DNA from: Rhinolophus ferrumequinum
Lineage: Eukaryota > Chordata > Mammalia > Chiroptera > Rhinolophidae
Direction of reading: 5' to 3'
DNA: 64,000 nt
Assembly (NCBI RefSeq): GCF_004115265.2
Contig: NC_046301.1
Coordinates: forward strand, 39,024,714 to 39,088,713
Below, one piece after another: positions 12,628 to 26,620 of this stretch. Position numbers and translations under genes: made by a program. The notes under the pieces were generated by a model. It was not told the origin of the DNA and ran no database searches. It saw nothing but the letters and a program-made list of their open reading frames with translations. Each line of letters opens with the position of its first letter. Positions within the stretch are counted from its first letter, which is position 1.

Positions 12628-13082
12628 TGTGGGGACAGAGCCAGGAGTGCAGTTTCCAGGCTCTCAAGGTGCTGGCTCAGGTAGTAAATGGCCATCAACT
12701 GTGATTGGATGGCCATCAGCGTGGCTGGTTGGGCATCAGCTGTAACCAATGAGCCATTGACCACTAGTATAACTGCTGTGGCTACGCTAGCAGAAAATGG
12801 GGGCTGGCAAGAAGATGGTGGTTGAGCTAGCAAGGGTGGATTGCAGTTAACACGGTGGATTGCAGCTAGCAAGTGGGGTTGGTTGGTTGATAGAGAAGCG
12901 GACGGCAGGTTGCAGATCGTGTAGAGCCTGCTTCCTGTGTCTCCAACCCAGCCCCCAGCGAGAATATAGTGATATGACTCCCCTATCTATGGCTCCGTGG
13001 GTATTCCTTTTTGGCCTCACCATGTCCTGCGTTCTTATGTGGGGAGCGGGACCAGAGACCCCGGATGACACCCTGAATTACA
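12628..13082 (+). repeat. Solo LTR of an endogenous retrovirus (fossil), plus orientation
   Basis: It begins TGTGGGGACAGAG and ends in TTACA, flanked on both sides by the 5-bp duplication ACTAC (12623-12627 and 13083-13087). No internal retroviral sequence adjoins, so it is a solo LTR. A second copy lies inverted at 51302-51788. The short target duplication fits a class II or ERVL-like element, but I cannot name the family. It is intact as an LTR and moderately diverged from its partner. Confidence 0.8.
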
Positions 13083-13269
13083 ACTACTTGGGATTTTTTA
13101 AATTGAAATTACAAGGCGGGCGGGGGGTAGGGGTGTTCAACTTTGTCCAGTACAATTTTCTTTCATTAAAAGGGAAACATATCTGAAATAATTAGAATCA
13201 GATGTTAACATTAGCTTCTTCCTGTGGTGATACAGGGGTGTTTTAGGGATAATCTTCTGTGCTTTCTGG

Positions 13270-13640
13270 TTTGTTAATTTGTTTTTAATTTAGGTAAAAT
13301 ACATATACCTGTACCATAAAATTTACCATCTTTCCCATTTTTAAGTGTCCACTTCAGTGGCATTAAGTACATTCTCATTGTAGTGCAACCATCACCACCA
13401 TCCGTCTCCAGAACTTTCTCACCTTCCCACACTGAAACTCTGTCCCCATTAAACACTCACTCCCCTCCCCTCCCCCAGCCCCTGGCACCACCATCCTACT
13501 TCCTGTCTTTATGAATCTGACTCCTCTAGGGACCTCATATAAGTGGAATCTCACAGACCTTTTGTGTCTGGCTTATTTCACTTAATATAAAGTCCTCAGG
13601 GTTCCTCCATGTTACAACATGTGTCAGAATCTTGTCTGTT
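13270..13640 (-). repeat. L1M-type 3'-end fragment
   Basis: Contains a minus-orientation L1 3' region, with stretches such as CATTAAGTACATTCTCATTG, CACCACCATCCGTCTCCAG and CATATAAGTGGAATC. The same segment recurs at 48230-48560. Confidence 0.75.
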
Positions 13641-14029
13641 TTTCAAGTTAAATTTAAATTAAAAATACAAAAACATATGTACATGATTTAAATAAATGAG
13701 ATCTTGTCAAGGGCTTATTATAAATGGCAAACACCTGTGGAGCCTTACCTTTCTCCCTCTGGTCATGTCCAGATTCTAAATGCATTCTTCTCCATCTCTT
13801 CACCCACAGGTAAATGGAGCTGGTTTTCCGTGGCAGTGGATCACGATTTAGCTCACAGCCTCCCTCTCCCCCGACCTGTCTCCTCACAACCATGTAGATC
13901 CCGCTGAAGTTCCTCTGTTGGCCGTCTTTGAAATTTTTCAACAACATACTTTTGCCTTTACTTCTTCCTCCGCCAACTGTAATTCTTTTGACTGTTCCAT
14001 CTGGGTAATAAGGAAAGTGTTTTTAAGAC

Positions 14030-14225
14030 AATTCCTACATGCCAGGCACTCTTCAGTATTTCTACATAGATTAACTAGTTTAACACTCACAACAACCACA
14101 TCAGATTTCAAGTAGACTCCCTTACTCTTCCCATTTTAGAGATGGAAAGCTGAGGCCCAGAAAGGATAAGCCACTTGCTCCGTGTCACAGAGCTTTGCCC
14201 ACGGCAGAGCCTGAGCTGCCTCCTG
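14030..14225. repeat. MIR SINE fragment
   Basis: Contains CATGCCAGGCACT, then GATGGAAAGCTGAGGCCCAG and the phrase CCACTTGCTCCGTGTCACAG, typical of MIR. Confidence 0.7.
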
Positions 14226-14562
14226 TAACTTTTATGTTTTGTTTTGAATCTCACCAGGAATGAGTAAATTATTTCCTTAATGGCTATAACTGAGGTTCAT
14301 TAGAGCTCAGCCAGCATACACTTAAGAGTCGTGCACACAATTTTATGTAAATTTTACATCAAAGAACTACAAACAAATATTAAACTCTAGTTAATGGTAT
14401 GAAGTGTTGAGAGCAGAGTGTGCAGATGTCTGTGACATACTAACATGGGGAAAAAGTAAGATGGATGAATGAATAGACATTAAAGCAAATATATTCAAAT
14501 ATTAATTGCAGTATCTAGGAGTATGTGGATGTTCACTGTACGATTCTTTCAACTTTGCTGTA

Positions 14563-15123
14563 TGAGGACGGACAATTAAGTTCTCAAATTCATCCTAGAA
14601 AAAGTGTTACATACCTCATTGCTGAATATCACTACGGTCACCTTCAAAGTACTCCCCTTGGGAAGCTATGTACCGATGCCAGTGCCTCGTCCACCCTTCA
14701 AAACAATTTTGGAACTCTTTTTCTGGAACAGCCACCGGAGTTGTCGTTGTGTTACACTTGATGTCCTGAATGTCATCAAAATATCTTCCTTTCAATATTT
14801 CCTTTATCTTCAGGTAAAGAAAGAAGCCATTGGGGGCCAGATCAGGTGAGTAGGGAGGGTGTTCCAATACAGTTATTTGTTTACTGGCTAAAAACTCCCT
14901 CACAGACAGTGCCGTGTGAGCTGGTGCATTGTTGGGATGCAAGAGCCATGAATTTTTGGCGAAAAGTTCAGGTCGTTTTTGTCTTTTTCATGTAGCCTTT
15001 TCAGCACTTCCACATAGTAAACTTGTCCAGTTGGTACAAATTCATAATGAATAATCCCTCTGATATCAAAAATGGTTAGCAACATCATTGCAATAAGTTC
15101 GCGAACTTAATTGTTAGACCTCA
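14563..15123 (-). mobile_element. Internally deleted mariner transposon (Tc1/mariner)
   Basis: The terminal inverted repeats TGAGGACGGACAATTAAG and TGAGGTCTAACAATTAAG (the latter on the opposite strand) match at 19 of 23 positions over their outer 23 bases. The element is flanked by TA on both sides (14561-14562, 15124-15125). On the minus strand, 15088-14616 encodes the C-terminal half of a mariner transposase: a phe-asp-ile-arg-gly block, then ASN-ASN-ALA-PRO-ALA-HIS and TYR-SER-PRO-ASP-LEU-ALA-PRO. In active enzymes catalytic aspartates sit in ASP-ASN-ALA and after ALA-PRO-SER; here they are Asn and Gly. The N-terminal half, with the first aspartate, is deleted (561 bp against about 1.3 kb). 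It is non-autonomous and dead as an enzyme. Confidence 0.9.
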
Positions 15124-15689
15124 TATATTTGAAGTATTTCCGAATAAAATGCTGGGACGTCTGTCCTTAACTTCCCACAGGAAAATCTATCTTCTCCCAC
15201 CTGGACAGGCAAGTGGTCCCTCAAATTCAACGCATCCACATTTGGGTTTATGTATGAGTACTTCCCTCTAAAATGGTTCCTCTCCCGAGTGTCCTCCTTG
15301 GAGTGGGATCTGATTCACCAGGCCCAAAAGCGAGGGGTTGCCGGTGATTCCTCTCTGTCACCATTGGGTCCCAGGATTTATCTTAGGGTGACCAACTGTC
15401 CTCCCAATTTACCCAAGACTGAGAGGGTTCCTGGGATGTGGGACTTTGTATGCTAAAATCAGGAAAGGCCCTGGGTAAACTGGGATTAGTTGGTCCCCTA
15501 ACTATCATTTCTGCCTCTTAAATATGTTCAGTCTATCCAAACTCTCACTGCCCTATAATATAACGCACATAATAGTGATGGTAAAAATAATTGTAAGCAG
15601 CGGCAGCTGGCTTACAGCGAGTGGTTGCTGTGGGCAAGGCCTTGGTCCACACGTTCCATCTGTGGCAGGTCTTTTGAGCCACACAATAC

Positions 15690-15860
15690 CCTGTATTGAA
15701 CAACTGTAACATCATCAATGTTAACGATGAAGAAATAAGGCACAGAGAGGTGAAGTCCCTGGACAACAGTCACACAGCTAAATAACAGCTGAGCAGCTGC
15801 AGTCCAAACCCAGGCAGACGGCTGCAGGGCACCCAGGCTCGACCATCTTTGAACAGCCAT
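15690..15860. repeat. MIR SINE fragment
   Basis: GATGAAGAAATAAGGCACAG followed by GAGAGGTGAAGTCCCTGG and CACACAGCTAAATAA is typical MIR sequence. Confidence 0.65.
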
Positions 15861-16128
15861 CTGGAATGCTGAATGACTATTTAGGTAAATATCATTTTCC
15901 TGATTCCAAAAATATTACCCGCTTATAATTTGTAAAGATGAATTCCATAAAGAAATCGATAAAGTATAAAGTAATCATTTCCTGTAGCAACCTTCCCCAG
16001 AGGATATCACTCTTAATTCGGTTCCTGTTGACATCCGAATTTCTTCTTGGTGTGTAGCAACTGTGCACTGGTAGTTTTGTATCGAGATATAGTGTGATTG
16101 ATTGACAGGTATGTAGGTAGGTAGGCAG

Positions 16129-16130
16129 AT

Positions 16131-16182
<52 letters not shown>
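16129..16182 (+). repeat. (GATA)n microsatellite
   Basis: About 13 uninterrupted GATA units, preceded by a degenerate GGTA run and followed by imperfect GATA/GACA units to about 16275. Its reverse complement produces spurious tyr/leu/ser-repeat open frames. Confidence 0.98.
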
Positions 16183-16183
<1 letters not shown>

Positions 16184-16589
16184 ATGTAAGGATAGAGAGC
16201 GGGAGAGAGAGATACGTAGAGACAGATGAGAGATAGATAAGTAGACACATAGATATATAGACACATAGATATATGATATAGATCTGCTTTGACTTGCTCT
16301 TTTCCACCCTGATCTTGTAAAAACACAGCTTGGACCCCATCCTCCTCCAAACCTGTCACCCTCCAGATCAAGTCCCTACTGCATTGCTCCAGGCCATTGT
16401 TCCTATGGCCCCTTTAGCCTCTGTTCCCCACCTCCTGATACCATCCACTGGCCTCTACCTCAGGCTCTCCTTACACCACACGTACCAGTCGGGGCCAAGC
16501 TCCCTTCACTGACCCAGGCTTGTCAGAAGTAATATTAGCCCCGTGCCCTTCTGTCCCCATTGAATGTACCTTGGTTATCCATTCAGACC

Positions 16590-17510
16590 TGTTGTCATGG
16601 GAACTCTTGGTGAGGAGGGTCGGGGAGCGTGCCTGACAACAGTAGAGATGAGGGAGTGGGTGATGGGGAGGGGTGCTAATTGTGTCAGGGTGTCAGGGTA
16701 GTCTGAGGAGGTGGCATTTAAGCCAAGTACTCTGTGACAGGAAGATGGGGGGAGTGTGGTCCAGTGGAGGGAACAGCAAGTGCAAAAGCCCTGAGGTGGG
16801 AATAATCTGCCCTTAATGTGACTTGAGCGCTGTGACCCGGATGTGAAAGAGATGCAGAGTCTAATCAGGGGTGACTGAAATATCTCCAAGAGTTGTGTCG
16901 GGGTCAGATTATCAACACTACCACCAGCAATGTTAGAATTGGAACCAGCTGTAAAGGAGTTGGTGGGATGAAGCTGGGAGGTGGGGGGGTGGGAAGTCTG
17001 CACATTCAGACTAGAGGGAAGAGGGGTCCTGAAGGAGCATCCCTTCATTCCATCATCCCCCAAATAATTCCTGAGCAACCACCTTTGTGCCCTGGATTCT
17101 AGATGCCAGAGAAACAAAGCAGGAAACAAGACCCAGAAAGTTATTGGCCCCTTGGAGTTCACTCTGGTGGGGAGACAGACCAAAAACAAAATAAACAGGT
17201 GTGTGGTCTGCCAAGTCAGGATAAGGGCAACAGAGAAAACTGCAGCAGGAGAGGGAGTCAGAATGGGGTGAAGGGGTGCATTTTCGATAAATTAAACAAA
17301 CTCAAATACAATGAGAAGGGAGCCATGGGGTGGGGGTAATCTGGAGAAGGAGGAGCCTTCTAGGCAGGTGGAACAGCAAGTGCCAAGGCCCTGAGGTCAG
17401 ACCATGGCCCTATCCCAGGAAGGTTAAGAAGACCAGAGGAGTGGTGAAAGCAAGAAGAGAGGGGAGTGAGAGCAGGACGTGCAGACACCAAACGAGGAAC
17501 TCAGCCAAGG
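16590..17510 (+). repeat. Two fragments of an ancient repeat (AACAGCAAGTGC family)
   Basis: GGAACAGCAAGTGCAAAAGC near 16770 and GGAACAGCAAGTGCCAAGGC near 17370 are each preceded by GAGGAGG/CTAGGCAG-type sequence. The same family appears at 29340-30330, 52880-53765 and 61895-62270. I cannot name it with confidence. Confidence 0.6.
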
Positions 17511-18559
17511 GTGGTCTCTGAGCCAAATTCTGATCCCCCGTCACCGCAAATCAGCAGAGCAGGGCTCCCCTGGGCAAACGGAGGCAGAAGAGCTTATTTC
17601 AGAACCCCAGAGGTGAGCAGAGAGATCTAGCCAAGGATCCACAAGTTTCATTGCACACTCTGCACAAAGTCTGGTTTGTTTTAGTCATGTGCACATGCTT
17701 TTGTGATTTTTAATTTAAAAAACATAGAAACATTAACACTTTAAAAACTTATAAAATGGTATCACTAGTATCCCATTTTTCTGAAGACAAATATAGGCAT
17801 AGAAATATCAACAGGAAAAAAAAATTAATGGATAGTGACTGTCCAGGCAGGGGTGTTACTGGCAAGTGTGATTGTTTTATTTGTGCTTTTCAGTATGTTC
17901 CAACTTTTCTATAAAGACCATGTATTACAATAAGACAATATAATTTTGTGTGATCTTAAAAATAGTACAGAAAACATAGAAGAGTATCCCTAAAAACACC
18001 CCTGTACCCACCACATGAAGAAGCAAATGTGAACATTTGGTCCTAATTGCTTCTGATAATTTCTTTTTTCCTTTTTGTGTGAAAGAAAACAGTAGGGATA
18101 AAGTTGAAGCCCCTTTCCAAGCCCCCCCCCACTGTCCCCAAACCCCAATTTCATTCCCTCCACCACCCCCACACCAACCACCCCCACCTCCACCCCCCAC
18201 CCCGTGCCCCCAAAAAACAAATACTGACCTGAATCTGGAGTGAGGTCTCTGTTTCCTGTGTTTGCATTTGACTATAGATATGTTAAGAGGAAGTGTGCAT
18301 TTGTTCTGCTGGCAAAATAACTAACAGGGCTTTTTAAGCAAAACTCCAAACAGTACATAAATTATAAAATAAAAAGAGAACGCCCCACCCCACCCTCCAA
18401 AAAAGGAGAGTGATTAACAGCTAGAGTATAAATTTCTCTAGCATGTCAGCGCCAGCAGGGTGGGATTTCCTGTCTGTCCTGTTCACCGCTTTGTCAGGCT
18501 TATGGTACAGTGCGTGCTCAGAACATGTTGAGTACATTTTTCAGTTTCTTGGGTCCTGT

Positions 18560-19260
18560 CCATTTTCAAAGTAAACTATTTTAATTGGGAATAATTTTAG
18601 ATTTACAGAAAAGTTGCCAAGAACAGTGCAAAGAGCTCCAGTCTAGTCTTCCCTGCTTACCCTATGGCTAATATCTTCTAGAACAGTGATCCGCCTGCAA
18701 CTACTAAGAAATTATGTATTTTAATTATGTTACCATTCACGAAACTCCGGGCTTTATTTGGGTGTCACTAGTTTTTGCACCAATGCCCCTTTTCTGGCCC
18801 AGGATCCCACATTTCATTGTGTACTCCTGTCTGCTGGGTCTCATCCAGTCTGGGACAGTTCCTCACGCTTCTTTCTTTTTCATTACTGGGATATTTTTTC
18901 AGAGTACAGGTCAGGTCTTCTGCAGAATATCCCTCAGTTTGGGTGTATCTGGTATTGTCCTCATCATCCGCGCATGGTTACTCGTTACTGGTTACCTCAC
19001 CCACAGAGGTGAAGTGCCCTTCTCACTACAGTATGTCAGGGCCATGTGATATCAAAAAGATGTACCACTATAATATTAGCCTGGACCGTTTGGGTGAGCG
19101 GTGTCTGCCAGGTGTCTCCACAGTTAAGTCTTTTGCTTTTCCATACTTCATGCATTGGATGAGAGTCAATAACTCTTTTGAATCTGGTCCACACTCAAAA
19201 GGAAGCAGGAAGGATTGAGTTCTAGCTTTTGGAGGAGTCTTTCAATTTACATGACTTAGA
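18560..19260 (+). repeat. Old L1M-type non-coding fragment
   Basis: TTTACAGAAAAGTTGCC, CAGGATCCCACATTTCATTG and GTGAAGTGCCCTTCTCA match an old repeat that also occurs at 46970-47560. I assign it to L1M 3' sequence with moderate confidence. Confidence 0.55.
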
Positions 19261-20319
19261 ATTCTAAGAAAGATTTGACTCTTTTGCCCTCTTCACACCC
19301 ATTTTAAAGACCAGGAAACTGAGGTTGAAGACGACAGACTTCCCCACTAGAGGGTGGCCCAGCTGAGGGTGAGGCCCCACCCAGAGCTGGATCAGGGCTG
19401 TGGTGCCCCACATGTGAAGGCAGGTGGCGACTCTGGGCCTCTGTGGGGGAAAGAGAAGAAAATCCCTCCCGAGCCCCCCTGGCGAGCCCCAATCGCTGGG
19501 TCTGGGCCGCCCTCTGAAGTGTGTTACCCTGTTTTACAGATGCGCTGCCTGAGCCCCGGAGGCGGAGGCGTGGAGGCGCAGGGTGAACGAGCAGGATTCC
19601 GGGGCGCGGCTAGCCCGGCCAGGTGAGGAGCGCTGAGCCCCAGAGGTCACCTGGGCCGGCCCAGGGCCCCCGGGCAGGGCGAATGGGCCACTGCACCTGA
19701 AAGTCGGGCAACCCCCGACTACCAGCACCCCGCACTTCTGCAGCTGGGCTCCCGGGGCGCCTGCCTTTGAGCTTAACCCAACCCCGGGCCCGCTGGCCAC
19801 AGGTGAGACCGGCTCCACGGGTGTAGATGCGGGTGGGCCGCGTCCCGGGGGAGGGGTCTGCGCCTGTCCTCGTGACCCACTTCCTGTTTGTCTGGGCTGC
19901 AGGAGTGAGAGGGACAGCCAGCCCGTGCTGGGTGACCCAGGCGTTGAATGAGCGGCCCCCATCCCCCCCAGAAAGGGACTGTAGGGATCAGAGCATGAGT
20001 GTGCAAGGGACGAATCCGGGCGGGAGGAGGGAGGCAGGAAGGTGAGGGGCACCTCAGGCCACAAGTGCAGGGGCCCCACTGCCCAGGCACCTGGCCACCT
20101 GTCCTCAATGGGCTGGGGTCATTTGGAGAGTTTGTAGGCAGCTGCTGAGGGTGTGAGGGTCAAAAGTTTGTGGTCACATGGTGTTATCAGCTGCTTCCTG
20201 CCTGGGTTCCTCCTGTAGGAGTGGGGGTGGGGAGGAGAGGAAGGTGTGGGCAGGACTTCCTGGAAAAGGGAGACCCTGCTGTCTGGGGGAGGGGAATGAC
20301 CCTGGGACACATACTCAGC

Positions 20320-20700
20320 GGTTGTCAAACACACCACACACACCAGACACACAACTCATGTTAGAGACACAATGTAGACACACAACACCACCCAGGCACA
20401 AAATGGACACACAAATCAACATCCCACACAGTTTCAGTTGAGAAATCAGGTGTCCATCACAGACACATGCGCCTTGCCAGCTCCGTGTACATATCTACAC
20501 AGGACTCCGAGGCACAGCACACATGTGACCCAGCCAGGCACGCTTGGCTGCACACAGAAAGCAACTCAGACACACCCAGACACAAGCAGACAAACGTCCT
20601 CAGAAAACACGGACACACAAGATGTGTGTCTGATTGGGACAAACACAGTATGTGCAGATAACCGGCACCTCAGGCCCACCACACAGACAAGCTCAGGCAG
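20320..20700 (+). repeat. CA/ACA-rich low-complexity region upstream of ACP5
   Basis: Degenerate ACACACC/GACACA units without strict periodicity. They lie about 0.1-0.5 kb upstream of the ACP5 promoter. Confidence 0.8.
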
Positions 20701-20786
20701 GCAGACAGAGCCCATGGGTGTGAGTGGGGTGGCACGTGCCAGACCCCCACCCCAATCTATTGTCTAGCGCTGGGGAACTCCAAGGC

Positions 20787-20794
20787 TCACATGA
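20787..20794 (-). promoter_or_regulatory. M-box (MITF/TFE) upstream of ACP5
   Basis: TCACATGA, read on the minus strand as GGGTCATGTGAG. This is the extended E-box bound by MITF/TFE3 and, as I recall, the site described in the mouse TRAP promoter that drives osteoclast expression. It lies about 80 bp upstream of the AATAAAGG TATA-like element near 20870. Confidence 0.75.
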
Positions 20795-20869
20795 CCCAAG
20801 GGGAGGGCTTCTGAAACAATCCTCGGAGAAACTGCATCATCCTTACTAATGATCCGTTTCCGCCCCGGA

Positions 20870-20957
20870 GAATAAAGGCTCATTGACCCTCGCCATTCTG
20901 TCCTGGAGTTCACCTGCCTCTTGGAGGCCCAGCTGACTGGCTTGTGCCTCTGCCAGG
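20870..20957 (+). promoter_or_regulatory. ACP5: ACP5 proximal promoter and likely non-coding first exon
   Basis: A TATA-like GAATAAAGG (about 20869-20877) is followed by a stretch ending in CCAGG and the strong donor GTGAGT at 20958. The next acceptor, CTCCCAG, ends at 21207 directly before the ATG. The start site itself is inferred. ACP5 has alternative 5' exons in other mammals, so this may not be the only one. Confidence 0.55.
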
Positions 20958-21207
20958 GTGAGTGCTGGGCCCGGGATGAGGGAGGGCAGAATGGGGCTGC
21001 ATGGCCATCCTTCCTGGTCCCTGGCTGGACCCTGCCTGTCCCACTCACACTCACTCTCCCTGCCAACTATTTCCCTGAAGTCCTGGGAACTAGGCCCACC
21101 TACCCCAAAGGTTTCTTGCTGGGCCAGAGCAGGGCAAGTGGGCATCTCAAGAGCCTGCTGCCCACACTTAGCCCCGGGCCCCCAGACGCTTGTCTCTCCC
21201 CTCCCAG

Positions 21208-22906
<1,699 letters not shown>

Positions 22907-23063
22907 GGGACCTGAGGCAGAGGGGCTTCCCTGGCGGGGGAGCGGGACCCTGCTGGGACCCTGCCCCTTGGCGGCTTTCTCAGGGGCCTGTGGTCCTGCT
23001 GAGCAGGAAGGAGAACCACAGATGCTCCTGAACCCAACATCCTTCTGTCACTGCCAAATATTC

Positions 23064-23069
23064 AATAAA
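23064..23069 (+). terminator. ACP5: ACP5 polyadenylation signal
   Basis: Canonical AATAAA about 160 bases after the ACP5 stop codon, followed by a GT-rich stretch (GAACGTGTGTCACGAGTGT). It implies a short 3'UTR ending near 23085. Confidence 0.85.
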
Positions 23070-23099
23070 AGAATAGATGACTGAACGTGTGTCACGAGT

Positions 23100-25770
23100 G
23101 TCCCTTTCCTCACATCTCTGGCGAGATGCATCACCTGGGTTTGAGAGTGGCTCCCCACCCCTTGCTGGCCTGCACCTCCATCTCTTATCCCATCCGCAAC
23201 CAACTGGCCCCATACATGGATACAATTTTAAGTAAAGACCAAACAGAAAAAGGGTACAACACGAAGCAAGCCTTCCTCTCCCGTGCCCATCTCCCTAGGG
23301 GCAGCCACCACCCTCATTTTTTTCCTTCCACAATTGATGCCTCCACAATAAACACATCCCTCCCCCACTTTTTATACAAAGCAACACAATAGACACACAG
23401 TTCTCCATGTGTTCTTTCTAGTTAATCACAACTCTTGTTTCTACTTAACCACAACTCAGCTGTTCCTAACAGAACATTCATTTTGTTCATTTCAACATGG
23501 CATTAATATGTTAATATGGTCATTTGGCTCAAAAATCTAAAATTTCACCTTTCTAGGTACAATCTCTTACCCCCTCTTTTGTTTTTCCCTCCCCCTCTCC
23601 TAAAAAGAAATAACATTTTATAAATCCTCTGTTTCCTTCTAGTATCTCTCTATGCAAATAAAAGCAAATGTGATTTTTTTTCTTCCCTTTCTCACTGATG
23701 GCGCCTTGCTTTTTTTTTCTTAACAACTTTCTTCAGGTGTAGTTGATGCATTTAAAGCGAATAATTCTGTCAGTTTTGACAAGGACACAAACCCACTATC
23801 ACAATCAAGATACATGCATGTTTTGTACCTCAAAAGGTGCTCTCTGCACTTTCCTATTCCTGCCTGTTATACCTGGAGATCTGCCCATCTGCTCTCAGCA
23901 GCTCCTGACTCTGGCTGCAGACGCCCCACCATATGCCTGACCCACTGCCTATCTAACCAGCCATCTCCTGAGGGTTGCCAGGAGCGCTTCCAATAATGTT
24001 GCTATCTTCAAAAACTGCTGCAATCAATGACCCTGTACCTGCTTCCTATGTGGGCAGCTATGTTTGTGGGATAAACAAGATACATTTCCAAGAGCAGGAC
24101 TGCTCTTCTTTTTCACAGCCACAGAGCTTCGGCCTGTGTCACTGGCTCTTTACTGGGGCCCGCTGAAATCCTCTTCGATCTTACCCTTTTCGCAGCACAG
24201 CTACAGTGGGCATCGCTGGACCTATGCTTTTGTACATGTGTGCAAGTACTCGTATATATGTAGGAAAACTTGCATAAGTGGAATTATTTCAGGGCCTGAT
24301 TCTCATGCCGAATGTTGAAAACAGTGTGCATCCTGAGCTGAAAGCTGCAGAGAAGCCCAGTTCCCCTCTGGGAAGAGTTGAGTAACACCCACCCACAGAC
24401 AGCCCTGCCGGTGATCCCTCCCCCATCCCCGCCCTCCGCACGGCAAGTCACCGAAACTTCTCCCATGGCCCGCCCTCAACTGTCACTTCAGCTTCTGCAG
24501 GGCAGAGACTGCTGGCTCAACTGAATGAACTGAAGGAACAACCTGGACAATATGTGGCTGAGGTTACTGCTGGGGAGAGGAACTCAGTGGAAGTGACACC
24601 TTCCATTCACTGCTTTAGAGATGTCGATGGTGTTGAATTCGTTACAAGGTGCATGTGTTACTGTTAAAATTAAGCAAAGCTATTTTACCAAAAGGTCAGC
24701 CGTGAATTCCTTCCAGCTGACGTTTACCTGGCTGGTATTACTTACTACCAGCCAAGCTTTATGCCAAAAAAACACCATCACTTCTAATTCTGACCCATGA
24801 GGCCAGGGCCATAATCATCCTTGCTTCTCAAAGGACATTACAGAAACGACAGATTAAGTGCCCAGGATCATGCCAAGGAGTGGCAAACCGTCACTCTTAA
24901 CCCCGACAGTCAGGGCAGCTCACAGCCACCTGGCCTCTTCCCACTGACTCAGAGGCTCTGGGCAGGCAGGGGTTTGAATCAGAGGTCAGCCCAATGTCTC
25001 CGTTTGCAGGGCCCAGAGCGTGGAATTTGCCCAATGTCCCTGTTCACAGGGCCCAGAGGGTGGAAAGGAGAAGTGACACATACAAGGTGACACAGGGAAT
25101 GAGTGGTAGGGAGGGCGACGGGCCCCTCCTCCACGACGGCCAAGCACTTGTACCAAGCGCCAAGGACCACGTCCTGTGCCAGATAGCCGGGGACACAAGG
25201 ATCACCAAAACAATAAGGCAGGATGGACACTCTCCCTCAGAGGGCTTCTGTCCAGCTCAGGGGACAACACCAATGAGCAGACAGCCATTGTTAAAAAGAT
25301 GCTTTCTAAACTGCAAGGAACAAGATGACAGAGCTCCTCAAGACCAGTCACCGGGACTCACCTCTTCTCACTCTTCCTGAGCCACATATCTGATTCAGTC
25401 ATCACAGATGCCGTGTCCCAACTGCACTCCTCACACCAGGTGCTGGGAGGGGCCCCAGCACCCTCATGCAGCAAGCATGCCACCACTGGGAAGTCAGGCC
25501 ACACCCACCTCCTCAACAACTTCCAAGAATCATGAATAAGAATGTGATAGACCTGCCTTACTAAACAGCAAAATGCACTGTCATCAAAACAGCAGGACAC
25601 TGGCTCTGGGGAAACATCCAGAGGGAATCCAGAAAGAAACTCAAGAACACATGAGAATTCATCTAGTTTGAAGGTGGCATTGCAACTTCACGGAAAAGGT
25701 ATAATTCACTTTGTCGATTTGCCCAGAAGACAGAGCCTGAACCCTACTTCCAACCATGTATAAGAATAAA
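23100..25770. other. ACP5-ELOF1 intergenic region, first part
   Basis: No gene recognised. It contains old L1-like fragments (about 23390-23700) and a short tandem duplication at 24984-25062. Open frames up to 128 codons have no family motif and no splice context. Confidence 0.45.
24984..25062 (+). repeat. Two-unit tandem duplication (~39 bp)
   Basis: Two adjacent units share CCCAATGTC, then TTYRCAGGGCCCAGAG and GTGGAA. They occur once each, side by side. Confidence 0.7.
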
Positions 25771-25779
25771 TTCCAGATG

Positions 25780-26310
25780 GATCACATATTTTCAGTATAA
25801 AATATAAAACAGAAGATGAAAAATAAACATCCCCACAAAAATCTGAATGAGATGGTTCACAGTAGCTCTATTCATCATTGCCCCCAAACAGGAAACAATC
25901 CAAATGTCTATCAATAGCTGAAAGGATAAAGAAGCTGGTATATCCTCATAATGGAATACAACTCAATGATGAAAAAGAACAAACTACTAGTAGACACAAC
26001 CTGGATCAGTCTGGAAAGTAGTAAGCTGAATTAAAGAAGCCAAATTCAAAAGGCTCCATATTGTATGATTCTGTTTATGTGACTTTCTGAAAGATACAAA
26101 GCTATAAAAACTAAAAACAGATCAACTGGTGCCAGGGGATGGGAGTGGGGAAGGAATTGACGACAAAGGGACATGAGGGAACTTCTTGGGGTGTTCCTTA
26201 TCTTGATTTTGTGATGGTTTCATAATAGGTGTATACATGTCAAGACAAAATTTCATAGTTTAAATACATACAGTTTATTGTCTGTCAATTATATCTCAAT
26301 AAAGCTGTGA
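25780..26310 (+). mobile_element. L1 3'-end fragment
   Basis: Contains AATGTCTATCAATAGCTG, TGGAATACAACTCAATGATG and the terminal TATATCTCAATAAAGCTG, typical of old mammalian L1 3' ends in plus orientation. A (GGGA)n tract follows to 26355. Confidence 0.8.
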
Positions 26311-26606
26311 AAGAAGGGAGGGAGGGACCGGGGCAGAGAGGGAGGGAGGGAGGAAGAACTAAACTGACAACCTCCAGCAAATATAGGACTGCCCATATAT
26401 GGTGGCAGAGTCTCACTATGAATTGTGTAGCTATGCTAAAAACAAGAGTTACCTGTACACGTATGTGTATTGACCATTAAGTGGAAACAGCAAGTTGCAA
26501 AGCAACGTGCATAGTATGATCCCATCCTGAGTGTGTTCAGCTTTGTATCAACACTGAAGGGGTGAGGTGCGGGGTGGCTTCCAGGAAGGTACTTCCAAGG
26601 GTAACA

Positions 26607-26620
26607 CTGCCCCCTGATGG
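26607..26620 (-). promoter_or_regulatory. Candidate CTCF site, reverse
   Basis: On the minus strand it reads CCATCAGGGGGCAG, a near-consensus CTCF core. It lies between ACP5 and ELOF1. Motif evidence only. Confidence 0.5.

Noticed and set aside
15892-16371. Minus-strand open frames of 83-159 codons rich in Tyr/Leu/Ser/Ile
   Set aside because: They read the (GATA)n microsatellite in three frames; the repeated residues are a translation artefact.
18037-18243. Proline-rich 68-codon open frame
   Set aside because: It reads a C-rich low-complexity tract (18120-18210) and has no gene context.
20330-20700. CRISPR-like or satellite array of ACACA units
   Set aside because: There is no fixed repeat length and no regular spacers; it is degenerate CA-rich DNA.
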